Below are positions 20,570 to 28,731 of a stretch of 64,000 nt of DNA, one piece after another. The stretch is from Streptosporangium canum (GTDB lineage Bacteria; Actinomycetota; Actinomycetes; Streptosporangiales; Streptosporangiaceae). Below the pieces are notes generated by a model. It made no database searches. It was not told the origin of the DNA and saw nothing but the letters and a program-made list of their open reading frames with translations. The translations under genes and the position numbers were made by a program. Where the stretch lies: contig NZ_FOQY01000003.1 in NCBI RefSeq assembly GCF_900113865.1, forward strand, positions 124,001 through 188,000. Direction: 5' to 3'. The stretch's first letter is position 1, and every line of letters starts with the position of its first letter.

Positions 20570-20638
20570 GTTTCAGGTCTTAACCGTGCGTGTTTCGCAT
20601 CTGTGAATCTCGGCCACATGGTGTTTCGAGGGTGTTTC
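20570..20638 (-). promoter_or_regulatory. GlnR-like half-sites upstream of amtB
   Basis: On the minus strand GAAAC occurs four times: two copies exactly 22 bp apart (20570-20574 and 20592-20596) and two exactly 11 bp apart (20623-20627 and 20634-20638). Actinomycete GlnR sites are built from GTnAC/GAAAC half-sites with 11-bp periodicity, and amtB-glnB-glnD is a classic target. The intervening GTnAC halves are degenerate, so this remains a candidate. Confidence 0.5.
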
Positions 20639-20652
20639 GGATGGGGTGGCTC

Positions 20653-20698
20653 TTGGCCTGGAGATGACCATAACTATGCTTAGGTATGCCTTACCTAA
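20653..20698 (+). promoter_or_regulatory. Promoter with iron box (IdeR/DmdR-type operator)
   Basis: A 19-bp iron box TTAGGTATGCCTTACCTAA at 20680-20698 is a near-perfect inverted repeat (TTAGGT/ACCTAA arms) matching the actinobacterial consensus for IdeR/DmdR repressors. A candidate -35 (TTGGCC) and -10 (TATGCT), 16 bp apart, precede and abut it, so the repressor would block the -10/+1 region. The binding-protein start lies 17 bp downstream. Confidence 0.8.
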
Positions 20699-20715
20699 AC
20701 CTCTAAGGGGATTCG

Positions 20716-21645
20716 ATGACCATCCGCCTGGCCAAGGCCGCGGCTGCCGTTCTGCTGTCCACCGTCGCCCTCGCGGCCTGCGGCGCCGTAGGCGATGACC
20801 AGGCCGCCGCAGGTCCAACCCGCACGATCAAGCACGCGATGGGCGAGACGAAGGTGCCCGAATCTCCCAAGCGGGTCGTCGTTCTCGACACCGACAAGCT
20901 CGACACCATGGCCTCGCTGGGCCTCACACCGGTCGGTGCGGCGCAGGCAGCCGAAAACCAGGCCTGGCCGAAATACCTGGGTTCCGCGCTGGACGCCACC
21001 AAGCCGGTCGGCACCCTCCAAGCCCCCAACCTGGAGGCCATCACCGCGCTCAAGCCGGACCTGATCCTCGGCACGAAGTTCCGGCAGGAGCAGTTCTACG
21101 ACAAGCTCAACCAGATCGCGCCCACCGTGTTCACCGAGAAGGTCGGGATCACCTGGAAGGAGAACCTCCTGCTCGACGCCGACGCGCTGGGCAGGAAGGC
21201 GCAGGCGGAGAAGCTTCTCGCCGACTACCGGACCCGGGCGCGGTCGCTGGGCGGCTCCGACGCGGTCGAGGTCAGCATCGTGCGCTTCATGCCCACCCAG
21301 ATCCGGATGTACGGCCCCGAGTCGTTCAGCGGCATCGTCGTCGGCGACGCCGGTTTCGGCCGCCCCGAACCCCAGCGGCTGGCGGACGCCCAGGACAAGC
21401 GCTTCGGCGAGCTGAGCCAGGAGAACCTCTCCCAGGCGGACGGCGACGTGCTCTTCTACAGCGCCTACGGCGACCAGGCGGCGCAGAGCCAGGCCGCGGT
21501 CACCGGGGGCCCGCTCTGGAAGAACCTGCCGGCGGTCAAGGACGACAGGGCCCACGGCGTGGACGACGAGACCTGGATGCTCGGCATCGGCGTCACCGCC
21601 GCCGGGAAGATCCTCGACGACCTGGAGAAGTTCGCCAAGCCGTGA
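20716..21645 (+). CDS. Iron-siderophore ABC transporter substrate-binding lipoprotein
   Basis: 309 residues; ATG with AAGGGG upstream. Lipoprotein signal with lipobox 'VALAAC'. The mature part is a FepB/FecB-type cluster-III binding protein: 'TIKHAMGETKVPESPKRVVVLD' start, 'LEAITALKPDLILGTK', the long backbone helix 'AQAEKLLADYRTRARSL', and 'MYGPESFSGIVVGDAGF'. It sits directly behind an iron box, so expression should rise in low iron. No permease or ATPase gene follows, so it must serve a transporter encoded elsewhere. Confidence 0.92.
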   Translation: MTIRLAKAAAAVLLSTVALAACGAVGDDQAAAGPTRTIKHAMGETKVPESPKRVVVLDTDKLDTMASLGLTPVGAAQAAENQAWPKYLGSALDATKPVGTLQAPNLEAITALKPDLILGTKFRQEQFYDKLNQIAPTVFTEKVGITWKENLLLDADALGRKAQAEKLLADYRTRARSLGGSDAVEVSIVRFMPTQIRMYGPESFSGIVVGDAGFGRPEPQRLADAQDKRFGELSQENLSQADGDVLFYSAYGDQAAQSQAAVTGGPLWKNLPAVKDDRAHGVDDETWMLGIGVTAAGKILDDLEKFAKP

Positions 21646-21818
21646 CGGCCGGCACGGCTCCGGGCCGCAGGGGGCGCGGGGGCCGGCCGCGGAGACGGCG
21701 GACGGCCACGCGGCGGCGACCGTCACCCATGGCACCGATCTCACTACTATGAGTGACGGTGGCGCGGGCCTCACCACGCCACTCGCCATGCCCGCGCCCC
21801 CGACGACCAGGAAGAGCG

Positions 21819-22343
21819 ATGATCCGTTCCCTGCGTGCCGCCGTGCCGCTCGCCGCCGCCGGCCTCCTGCTGCCCGCCGTCCCCGCCCACGCCGGGGTCC
21901 TGCCCGCCGGGCAGTTCCAGATCTTCCTGTCGACGGACCCCACCCGCTGCGTGGGCTGGTCCCAGGACAGCCCGCTCACCCCGCTGTCCACTCCCAAGAA
22001 CCGGGCGTGCGACAGCGATCCCACGACCGTGTGGCGCTACGACGCCCTCACCCGGCACCTCGTCACCGGCGACGGGCGGTGCCTGGACGTCTGGGACGGT
22101 GCCGGAATCCTGGAGATCAAACCCTGCGACGCCGGCCGCGCCACCCAGATGTGGGAGGCCTCCCCCACCCGCGTCAGCTGGAACAGCCTCCCCGACGGCT
22201 ACAACAGCATCCACCACCCCGGCCGGCCGGGCCGCAACCTGCAGCTCTACGCGGGCGAGGGCAACAGCCTGGTGATCAGTGAGGGCGACGCCGGCGCCCC
22301 GGGCGAGGGCGACCGGCGTTTCGGATTCCGCGTGCTGCGGTAG
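21819..22343 (+). CDS. Secreted ricin-B-lectin-like beta-trefoil protein
   Basis: 174 residues; ATG preceded by GGAAGAG. A clear Sec signal peptide ends near 'AVPAHA'. The mature domain shows beta-trefoil lectin features: 'TRCVGWSQD', 'ACDSDPTTVWRYD', 'GRCLDVWDGAG', 'IKPCDAGRATQMWE', with CxD...W repeats resembling the QxW motif and two Cys pairs. Such domains bind sugars, but no enzymatic domain is attached and the ligand is unknown. It stands alone between the iron-uptake lipoprotein and the convergent sigma factor gene. Confidence 0.65.
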   Translation: MIRSLRAAVPLAAAGLLLPAVPAHAGVLPAGQFQIFLSTDPTRCVGWSQDSPLTPLSTPKNRACDSDPTTVWRYDALTRHLVTGDGRCLDVWDGAGILEIKPCDAGRATQMWEASPTRVSWNSLPDGYNSIHHPGRPGRNLQLYAGEGNSLVISEGDAGAPGEGDRRFGFRVLR

Positions 22344-22363
22344 GCCTCGGGTGCGATGACCGG

Positions 22364-23302
22364 TCAGGCCGCCGTGGCCATCTTCCGCAGCCGGGCCAGC
22401 GCGTCGCGCTCGATGCGCCGGGCGCGGTCACGGCCGATGCCGTAGCGCTCGCCGACCTCGGTCAGTGTGTGCTCGCGGCCGTCCATCAGGCCGTAGCGCC
22501 AGCGGAGCATCTCCCGGGTCTGGCCCTCCAGCCCGGTCAGCCACTGCTCCAGGCGCTCGCGCTCCAGGATGTCCATGGCCTGCTGCTCGGGATCGGCCCA
22601 CGTCTCGTCGGCGATCATGTCGCCGAGCTCGGTCTCGTCCTCGTCGCCCACGCCGAGCTGGAGGGAGACGGGGTCGGAGGCCCAGCGGCGGAGCTCGCGG
22701 ACCCGCTCGATCGGCAGCTCCAGCACCGCGGCCAGATCCGCGTCCGTCGGCTCCTGGTCGAACTCGGCCAGCATGTCGCGCCTGACCCGCATCAGCCGGG
22801 TCATCTGCTCACCGGCGTGGGTGGGCAGCCGGACCGGCCGGGCCTGCTCGTGAATCGCCCGCCCCACCGACTGGCGGATCCACCAGGTGGCATATGTGGA
22901 GAACTTGTAGCCGCGCCGGTAATCGAATTTCTCGACCGCCCGCACCAGGCCCAGGTTTCCCTCCTGGACCAGATCGATCAACGGCATTCCCCGGCCGGAG
23001 TATTTGCGCGCGACCGCCACCACAAGACGTAGATTGGCCTGGATGAATTCATCTTTGGCCCGCTGCCCCGAAACAGCAAGCCGTTCGAGCTCCTCGTCGG
23101 CGGCGTCCGCGATCCGCGGCTCCGCCAGCCCGCCGTCCAGCAACTGCTCCGCGAAGAGGCCCGCCTCGATCCGCTTGGCGAGCTCGACCTCCTCCTCCGC
23201 GGTGAGCAGGGGGACCCGCCCGATCTCAGCCAGGTAGGTCCCGAGCAGGTCTCGATCCGAGACGTGCTGATCCTGCGTCCGATTCCCCGTCGGCCTTGCC
23301 AT
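22364..23302 (-). CDS. RNA polymerase sigma-70 family factor (group 2-like, RpoD/HrdB-related)
   Basis: 312 residues. Region 1.2 ('DLLGTYLAEIGRVPLLTAEEE'), region 2 ('NLRLVVAVARKYSGRGMPLI', 'EGNLGLVRAVEKFDYRRGYK', 'FSTYATWWIRQ'), region 3 and region 4 ('LTEVGERYGIGRDRARRIER') are all present. The long acidic region 1.1 of the primary factor is absent, so this is probably a group 2 factor (HrdC/HrdD or SigB type) rather than the housekeeping one. No anti-sigma gene is adjacent. Confidence 0.92.
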   Translation of the reverse strand: MARPTGNRTQDQHVSDRDLLGTYLAEIGRVPLLTAEEEVELAKRIEAGLFAEQLLDGGLAEPRIADAADEELERLAVSGQRAKDEFIQANLRLVVAVARKYSGRGMPLIDLVQEGNLGLVRAVEKFDYRRGYKFSTYATWWIRQSVGRAIHEQARPVRLPTHAGEQMTRLMRVRRDMLAEFDQEPTDADLAAVLELPIERVRELRRWASDPVSLQLGVGDEDETELGDMIADETWADPEQQAMDILERERLEQWLTGLEGQTREMLRWRYGLMDGREHTLTEVGERYGIGRDRARRIERDALARLRKMATAA

Positions 23303-23379
23303 CCGATGGCACCTCGCTCCGCCTGCTTATGGCATGCCCGCACGCTCGCCCAAAGCCCCGCGCGTGCGGACCTGCCGCT

Positions 23380-23407
23380 TGCCTAATCAACGCTCGGATC
23401 AGGGCAA
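23380..23407 (-). promoter_or_regulatory. Candidate promoter of the sigma factor gene
   Basis: Reading on the minus strand, TTGCCC and TAGGCA are separated by 16 bp, about 80 bp upstream of the sigma gene start. They are a reasonable match to the vegetative actinomycete promoter. Position and spacing are the only evidence. Confidence 0.35.
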
Positions 23408-23440
23408 AGATTCCCTAAAAAAGTACGCCCGGAGAACGGT

Positions 23441-23470
23441 TTGAATTTCCTCCCCAAGGAGGATGTCTCC
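23441..23470 (+). repeat. Hairpin resembling the right end of an IS200/IS605-type element
   Basis: TTGAATT is followed by a perfect TCCTCC-CCAA-GGAGGA hairpin (23448-23463) and then TGTCTCC. Right ends of IS200/IS605-type elements (downstream of tnpB) often show a similar hairpin running into GGATGTC. No transposase or TnpB remnant is nearby. It may be a relic or simply the hutI terminator. Confidence 0.25.
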
Positions 23471-23515
23471 GAACGTGACGTCACAGGCAATGCGGCTGCC
23501 CCCGTTACCGGGGTT

Positions 23516-24664
23516 TCAAACCAGGCGCCGCCCCTCCTTCCACACCTGCGCCACCAGCGGTACCCCCGGCCGGTAGGCCAGATGGACGTAGGACGCGGCG
23601 TCCAGGATCACCAGATCGCCGCGGGCCCCCGCCCTCAGCGTGCCGACGTCGTCACGGCGCAGTGCCATGGCTCCGCCGTACGTGGCGGCCCTGACCGCCT
23701 CCAGCGGTGTCATCCGCATCTCCCGGACGGCCAGCGCCAGGCAGAACGGCATGGACGAGGTGAAGGAGGAGCCGGGATTGCAGTCGGTGGCCAGCGCGAC
23801 GGTCACCCCGGCGTCCAGCAGCCGGCGCGCGTCCGGGTACGGCGAGCGGGTGGAGAACTCCGCGCCGGGCAGCAGGGTGGCCACCACCCCGGCCGAGGAC
23901 AGCGCGGAGACGTCCTCGTCGGTCAGGTGGGTGCAGTGGTCGGCGGAGGCGGCGCCCATCTCGGCGGCGATCCGCGCGCCCGGCCCGTTGCCCAGCTGGT
24001 TGGCGTGGATCCGGGGCAGCAGCCCGGCCTTGGTCCCGGCGAGCAGGATCTCCCTGGTCTGGTCGGCGTCGAACGCTCCGCGCTCGCAGAACACGTCCAC
24101 CCACCTGGCGTACGGCGCGCAGGCCGTCAGCATCTCCCCGGTGACCGTGCGGACGTAGTCGTCGGCGGAGGGGGCGTCCGGCGGGACGACGTGCGCGCCC
24201 AGGTAGGTGGTCTCCCGGGTGAACCGCCGGGCGATCTCCAGGGACCGGCGCTCGTCCTCGACCGTGAGGCCGTAGCCGCTCTTGATCTCGACGGTGGTGG
24301 TCCCCTGGGCGAGCATCTCGGCGACCAGGGCGGCGGTCCGCTCCGCGAGGAGGGCGTCGCCGGCCGCGCGGGTGGCCGCGACCGTGGTGCGGATCCCGCC
24401 TGCGGTGTAGGGCCGCCCCGACATGCGGGCGGTGAACTCCGCGGTGCGGTCGCCGGCGAAGACCAGGTGGGCGTGGCTGTCCACGAAACCGGGGATCACG
24501 CACCGACCGCCCACGTCCACGCGCTCGTCGGCGCCGGGGTCCGCGCCGGCGGACCCGGCCCACGCCACCCGGCCGTCCTCGACCACGACGGCGGCGTCCT
24601 CGATCTCCTCCCGCTCCGGATCGCCGGTGTAGAGCAGTCCGATCCGGTCGAAGAGCGTGCTCAC
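23516..24664 (-). CDS. hutI: Imidazolonepropionase
   Basis: 382 residues of an amidohydrolase-fold enzyme that hydrolyses imidazolone-propionate to formiminoglutamate. Metal ligands: '[15 protein letters not shown]', '[12 protein letters not shown]', '[10 protein letters not shown]', '[10 protein letters not shown]' and the late Asp in '[10 protein letters not shown]'. The GTG start gives the usual N-terminus '[14 protein letters not shown]'. A GTG 12 codons upstream (24700) overlaps the hutF stop as GTGA and is an alternative. It is last of three overlapping minus-strand genes. Confidence 0.95.
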   Translation of the reverse strand: MSTLFDRIGLLYTGDPEREEIEDAAVVVEDGRVAWAGSAGADPGADERVDVGGRCVIPGFVDSHAHLVFAGDRTAEFTARMSGRPYTAGGIRTTVAATRAAGDALLAERTAALVAEMLAQGTTTVEIKSGYGLTVEDERRSLEIARRFTRETTYLGAHVVPPDAPSADDYVRTVTGEMLTACAPYARWVDVFCERGAFDADQTREILLAGTKAGLLPRIHANQLGNGPGARIAAEMGAASADHCTHLTDEDVSALSSAGVVATLLPGAEFSTRSPYPDARRLLDAGVTVALATDCNPGSSFTSSMPFCLALAVREMRMTPLEAVRAATYGGAMALRRDDVGTLRAGARGDLVILDAASYVHLAYRPGVPLVAQVWKEGRRLV

Positions 24665-24696
24665 CGCTCCCTCACCCCTCCCTGTCCGCTCCGCGC

Positions 24697-26055
24697 TCAC
24701 ACGCTCTCCCCACGGGCCTCGGCGATCGCCTCGCCGAGCAGCGCGCCCACGTCGCCGAGGACGTGCCGGCCCTCGGCGACCACGTGGCGTCCGCCCGACA
24801 CCACCGAGTGCACGTCGGCGGCCGTCGCGGCGAAGACCACCGTCTCGGCGGCGCCGCTCCGGGACGCGCCCGCCGTACGGACCGAGTCCAGGCGCACCGA
24901 CACCAGGTCGGCCCACGCGCCCGGCACGAGCGTGCCTGCGTCGGGGAAGCCCAGGCAGGCGTGCCCGGCCGCGGTGGCGGCCTGGAGCAGCTCGGCGGCC
25001 GTCCAGTGGCCGCGCCGCTCGGTGGCCAGCCGCTCGTCCAGCTCGACCGCGCGGGCCTCCTCGAACAGGTCGATGACCGCGTGGCTGTCGGAGCCGAGCG
25101 TGATCGGCGAGCCCGCCTCGGCCATCGTCCTGGCCGGGCCGATGCCGTCGGCCAGGTCGCGTTCGGTCGTCGGGCACATGCAGACGCGGGTGCCCGACTG
25201 GCCGAGCAGCGCGATGTCCACGTCGGACACGTGCGTGGCGTGCACGGCGGTGGTGCGGGGACCGAGCACGTCGTGCTCGTTCAGCACCCGGACCGGGCTG
25301 GCGGCGTACATCTCCACGCAGGCGGCGTTCTCGGCGCGCTGCTCGGACACGTGAACGTGCATCGGGAGCGCGTGGTGATGGGAGAACCTGCTGACCGTCG
25401 GCATCTGCTCGGAGGGGACCGCGCGGACCGAGTGGACGGCCACGCCGATCTCCACGTCCTGCGCGCCGCGGTAGGCGGCCGCGAGGGCCTCGACCCGCAC
25501 GGCCCACCTGTCGGCGTCGCCGTCGCCGAAGCGGAGCTGGGTGCCGGCCAGCGGGGTGCCGAAGCCGCCGCTCAGGTAGCAGGCGTCCAGCAGCGCGATG
25601 CGCAGGCCGGCCTCCCGCGCGGCCTGGACGAGCGCGTGCCCCATGACGTTCGGGTCGTCGTACGGCCTGCCGCCCGGCCCGTGGTGAAGGTAGTGGAACT
25701 CCCCGACGCTGGTGACCCCGGCCAGCGCCATCTCGGCGAACGTGGCTCTGGCCAGCCTGAGGTAGGAGTCGGGGTCCAGCGTCGCGGCCACGCCGTACAT
25801 CTGCTCGCGCCAGGTCCAGAAACTCCCCTTCTCCCGCTGCGTCACCCCGCGCAGGGCCCGGTGGAAGGCGTGGGAGTGCGCGTTGGCCAGTCCGGGGACG
25901 GTCAGCCCGTCGAGCCGGACGGCCCCGGCGGGGGGCTCGGCCATGCCGGGGGTTATCTCGGCGAAGCGAGAGCCCGAGACCCGGACGAGCACCCCCGCGA
26001 CGACCTCGCCGGGCGGTAACCAGGCCAGCTCGCACCAGTAGTTCAGCTCCGGCAC
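24697..26055 (-). CDS. hutF: Formiminoglutamate deiminase
   Basis: 452 residues, GTG start overlapping the upstream hydrolase gene by 13 nt. Amidohydrolase superfamily: '[16 protein letters not shown]' (HxH), '[11 protein letters not shown]', '[12 protein letters not shown]', '[10 protein letters not shown]' and '[12 protein letters not shown]'. HutF converts N-formimino-glutamate to N-formyl-glutamate and ammonia, marking the pathway variant that goes through formylglutamate. The order hydrolase-hutF-hutI matches the hut region known from Streptomyces. Confidence 0.95.
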   Translation of the reverse strand: MPELNYWCELAWLPPGEVVAGVLVRVSGSRFAEITPGMAEPPAGAVRLDGLTVPGLANAHSHAFHRALRGVTQREKGSFWTWREQMYGVAATLDPDSYLRLARATFAEMALAGVTSVGEFHYLHHGPGGRPYDDPNVMGHALVQAAREAGLRIALLDACYLSGGFGTPLAGTQLRFGDGDADRWAVRVEALAAAYRGAQDVEIGVAVHSVRAVPSEQMPTVSRFSHHHALPMHVHVSEQRAENAACVEMYAASPVRVLNEHDVLGPRTTAVHATHVSDVDIALLGQSGTRVCMCPTTERDLADGIGPARTMAEAGSPITLGSDSHAVIDLFEEARAVELDERLATERRGHWTAAELLQAATAAGHACLGFPDAGTLVPGAWADLVSVRLDSVRTAGASRSGAAETVVFAATAADVHSVVSGGRHVVAEGRHVLGDVGALLGEAIAEARGESV

Positions 26056-27218
26056 AGCTCCTCCAGGGCGGTGGCGAGGGCGGCGACCCCCGCGTGACAG
26101 TCGGACATCTCAGCGTGTTCGTCCGGGGAGTGTGAGATTCCCGTTGGATTGCGGACGAACACCATCGCGCTGGGCACACCTGCGGATGCCAGGATTCCGG
26201 CGTCGTGGCCGGCCCCCGTCGGCAGGACGGGCACGCCCCCCAGGACCGCGGCGAGCCGCTCCCGCAGGACCTCGTCGAAGTCGACGACGGGGGTCCACGA
26301 CTCGGCGCTGACCTCGGCCCCGGAGAACTCGGTCAGCTCGGCGACCAGCGCCCGGACCGCGTGCTCGTCGCCGCCCCGGGCGTCCAGCCAGGCGCTGACC
26401 AGGCCGGGGATGGCGTTGGCGTTGTTGGGCGACACGCGGAGCCTGCCGAAGGTTGCCACCACACCGCCCCGCTCGGCGGCCTGCCGGGCGTGCAGCACGG
26501 TCCGGGCGAAGGGCAGCATCGGGTCGTCGCGGTCCTCCAGCCGGGTGGTGCCCGCGTGGTTGGCCTGGCCGCGGAAGTCGAACCGCCAGCGGCCGTGCGG
26601 CCAGATGGCGGCGGCCACGCCGACCGGCGCGTCCCGGTGGACCAGGTCCTGGCCCTGTTCGACGTGGAGCTCCACGAAGACGCCGACATGCTTGAGGGTC
26701 TCGTCGTCGCGGCCCAGCTCACCGGGGTCGCGTCCGGCCCGGCGCAGCACCTCGGCCATCGAGTCGCCCCCGTCGTCGGTCAGGCCGCGGGCCCGGTCGG
26801 GGTCGAGCGCGCCGGTGAGCAGCCGGGAGCCCATGCAGGGGACCCCGAACCTGGCGCCCTCCTCGTCGGTGAAACAGGCCACCCCCAGCGGGCGGGCAGG
26901 CTCGAAGCCCCCGGCCCGCAGCGTGTCGAGGGCGGCGAAGGCGGACACGACCCCGAGGGGGCCGTCGAAGGCGCCGCCCTGCCGTACCGAGTCCAGATGG
27001 CTGCCCGTGACGACGCCCGGTCTGTCCGACGGGTCGCCCCACCAGGCCCACAGGTTGCCGTTCCGGTCTTCGCGCAGGTCGAGGCCCCGTCTGGCGGCCT
27101 CCTGGCGGAACCACTGACGGAGCTCCAGATCGGCGGGCGACCACGCGTCGCGCAGGTAGCCCCGGGTCCGGCCGTCACGTCCGAGGTGCGCGATGGCACC
27201 CCACATCTCGTCGAACAC
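26043..27218 (-). CDS. M20-family amidohydrolase (allantoate amidohydrolase/N-carbamoyl-amino-acid hydrolase type) in the hut operon
   Basis: 391 residues, GTG start. M20 metallopeptidase features: '[21 protein letters not shown]' with first metal ligands, '[19 protein letters not shown]', '[10 protein letters not shown]', the dimerisation domain '[16 protein letters not shown]', and '[13 protein letters not shown]'. By sequence it belongs to the allantoate/N-carbamoyl hydrolase group. As first gene of this hut operon it more likely performs the last step, N-formyl-glutamate to glutamate and formate; no HutG-type gene is present in the window. This substrate is inferred from context only. Confidence 0.82.
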   Translation of the reverse strand: MFDEMWGAIAHLGRDGRTRGYLRDAWSPADLELRQWFRQEAARRGLDLREDRNGNLWAWWGDPSDRPGVVTGSHLDSVRQGGAFDGPLGVVSAFAALDTLRAGGFEPARPLGVACFTDEEGARFGVPCMGSRLLTGALDPDRARGLTDDGGDSMAEVLRRAGRDPGELGRDDETLKHVGVFVELHVEQGQDLVHRDAPVGVAAAIWPHGRWRFDFRGQANHAGTTRLEDRDDPMLPFARTVLHARQAAERGGVVATFGRLRVSPNNANAIPGLVSAWLDARGGDEHAVRALVAELTEFSGAEVSAESWTPVVDFDEVLRERLAAVLGGVPVLPTGAGHDAGILASAGVPSAMVFVRNPTGISHSPDEHAEMSDCHAGVAALATALEELCRS

Positions 27219-27230
27219 CCCTCCATTATG

Positions 27231-27246
27231 TGAATGGAGTCATTCA
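27231..27246. promoter_or_regulatory. Shared hut operator-like motif, site 1
   Basis: TGAATG-GAGT-CATTCA, a perfect 6-bp inverted repeat with a 4-bp spacer, lies 12 bp upstream of the hydrolase-hutF-hutI unit. The same arms and spacing occur upstream of hutU (33074-33089), which suggests one regulator for both transcription units. Confidence 0.6.
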
Positions 27247-27266
27247 TTGGCGAACCCGTGCCACCG

Positions 27267-27953
27267 TCAGCTCGCGGGTCCGCCCATCGAACGGACGGTG
27301 ATCTCGGTGATGTGGGCGTCGGGGGAGGCCGTCACGGCCGCCAGCACCGCACGGGCCACCGACTCGGGGGCCAGGTATTTCTCCGGCTCGTAGGAGCCGT
27401 TCTCCTGGGCCCGCACCCCGCGCTGCATGTCGGTGTCGACCCGCCCCGGGTAGACCGTGGTCACCCTGAGGTCGGGCTCCTCCAGCCGGAGCGCGTCGGC
27501 GAGGGCCCGCAGCGCGAACTTGCTGGCCGCGTAGGAGCCCCAGCCCGGGTTGGCCCGCTGCCCCGCCCCCGAGTTGATCATCACTACCTGGCCGTGGGCC
27601 GCGCGCAGGGCGGGCAGCAGCAGCCGGGTCAGCTCGGCCACCGCGATCACGTTGATGTCCATCGTCCGCCGCCAGACCTCGGCGGGGGTCTCGGCGATCC
27701 GCCCCAGGGTCACCGTGCCCGCGCTGTGCACGAGCACGTCGAGCCGGTCGATCCCGGCGACGTCGGCCTCGGTGACGGCGGTGAGCTCCACCGGCCAGGG
27801 ACGCGCACCGGGAAGGCCGGCGGCCACCTTGGCCAGGGCCTCGGCGTCCCGGCCGCCGAGCAGCAGGTCGTGGGTGGGTGCCAGGGCGTGCGCGACGGCG
27901 GCCCCGACCCCTCGGGAGGCTCCGGTGACCAGCGCGGTCGGTCGTGCGGACAT
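27267..27953 (-). CDS. Short-chain dehydrogenase/reductase
   Basis: 228 residues, ATG start. Classical SDR: 'ALVTGASRGVGAAVA' nucleotide-binding loop, 'VLVHSAGTV' (NNAG-equivalent), catalytic 'MINSGAG' Ser region and 'YAASKFALRAL' (YxxxK), then 'VYPGRVDTDM'. Substrate unknown. It lies between the hut hydrolase operon and the divergent PadR gene, and is on the same strand as hut. It has no obvious hut role and may belong with the transported-drug locus. Confidence 0.88.
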   Translation of the reverse strand: MSARPTALVTGASRGVGAAVAHALAPTHDLLLGGRDAEALAKVAAGLPGARPWPVELTAVTEADVAGIDRLDVLVHSAGTVTLGRIAETPAEVWRRTMDINVIAVAELTRLLLPALRAAHGQVVMINSGAGQRANPGWGSYAASKFALRALADALRLEEPDLRVTTVYPGRVDTDMQRGVRAQENGSYEPEKYLAPESVARAVLAAVTASPDAHITEITVRSMGGPAS

Positions 27954-28052
27954 GCGGGTCACCTTACTCCGACCACTCCAGCCGGAACGTGGCGGACCCC
28001 GGCCGAGGGAAGCCCGGCGGGGCGCCGTCGTCACGTCTGATCTCTCGCACGA

Positions 28053-28085
28053 TTGACACCATATACAAATTTTAATAAAAATTTG
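28053..28085 (+). promoter_or_regulatory. PadR promoter with overlapping 20-bp palindrome, probably leaderless transcript
   Basis: A consensus -35 TTGACA (28053-28058) is followed 17 bp later by TAAAAA (28076-28081), which places transcription initiation about at the ATG of the PadR gene at 28089. A perfect inverted repeat CAAATTTT-AATA-AAAATTTG (28066-28085) covers the spacer and -10, an ideal position for autorepression. The segment is strikingly AT-rich against its surroundings. Confidence 0.6.
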
Positions 28086-28088
28086 CAC

Positions 28089-28619
28089 ATGTCTTCCACT
28101 CGTGTTCTGCTTCTCGGTGTGCTGCTCGACGGCCCGCTCCACGGCTACGAGGTACGGCGCCGCCTCGAACTCATGGGCACCCAGCACTGGGCCAACGTGG
28201 CCTACGGCTCGATCTACCACGGGCTGGGCAAGATGGCCGACGAGGGCCTGCTGGAACGGATGGAGGAAGGCAAAGGTGGCAAGACCCTCTACGCGATCAC
28301 CGACGTCGGCCGGGCCGAGTTCGGGCGGCACCTGCTCAGCCACTGGTGGGAGATCAAGCCGATCGTGGACCCGTTCCAGGTGGCGATCACCTTCATGGAC
28401 CGGCTCTCGTCCGCCGAGCTGGCCTCGGCGATGGAGGCCAGGATTGCCCAGCTCCAGTTCGCCATCGGGATGACCGAGCGCGCCATCGGCGGCAAGCGGG
28501 CCTACGGCGCCCCCCGGCACATCGACGAATGCCTGCGGCTCAACATCCTCCAGCTCACGGCTCAGCTGACCTGGGTCGGCGAAGCCGCCGAGAAGGTCAA
28601 GAACGGCGACCTCCCCTGA
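28089..28619 (+). CDS. PadR-family transcriptional regulator
   Basis: 176 residues. N-terminal winged helix: 'VLLLGVLLDGPLHGYEVRRRLE', 'WANVAYGSIYHGLGKMADEGLL' and wing 'GGKTLYAITDVGRAEF', followed by a C-terminal helical dimerisation region typical of longer PadR proteins. Such regulators repress ABC drug exporters and themselves. An exporter operon follows on the same strand after about 110 bp, and a palindrome overlaps this gene's promoter. The start was chosen at ATG because upstream in-frame sequence is promoter-like. Confidence 0.9.
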   Translation: MSSTRVLLLGVLLDGPLHGYEVRRRLELMGTQHWANVAYGSIYHGLGKMADEGLLERMEEGKGGKTLYAITDVGRAEFGRHLLSHWWEIKPIVDPFQVAITFMDRLSSAELASAMEARIAQLQFAIGMTERAIGGKRAYGAPRHIDECLRLNILQLTAQLTWVGEAAEKVKNGDLP

Positions 28620-28731
28620 AAACCGGTTGACCTTCCCCCTGCGGAAGGGTTCAGCCTCTCCTTCCGGACACCCCTCTCGGAGCACCCCCGAACTCGCCGG
28701 ACCCCCGGCCCCCCTTCAGGAACGGAGAACG

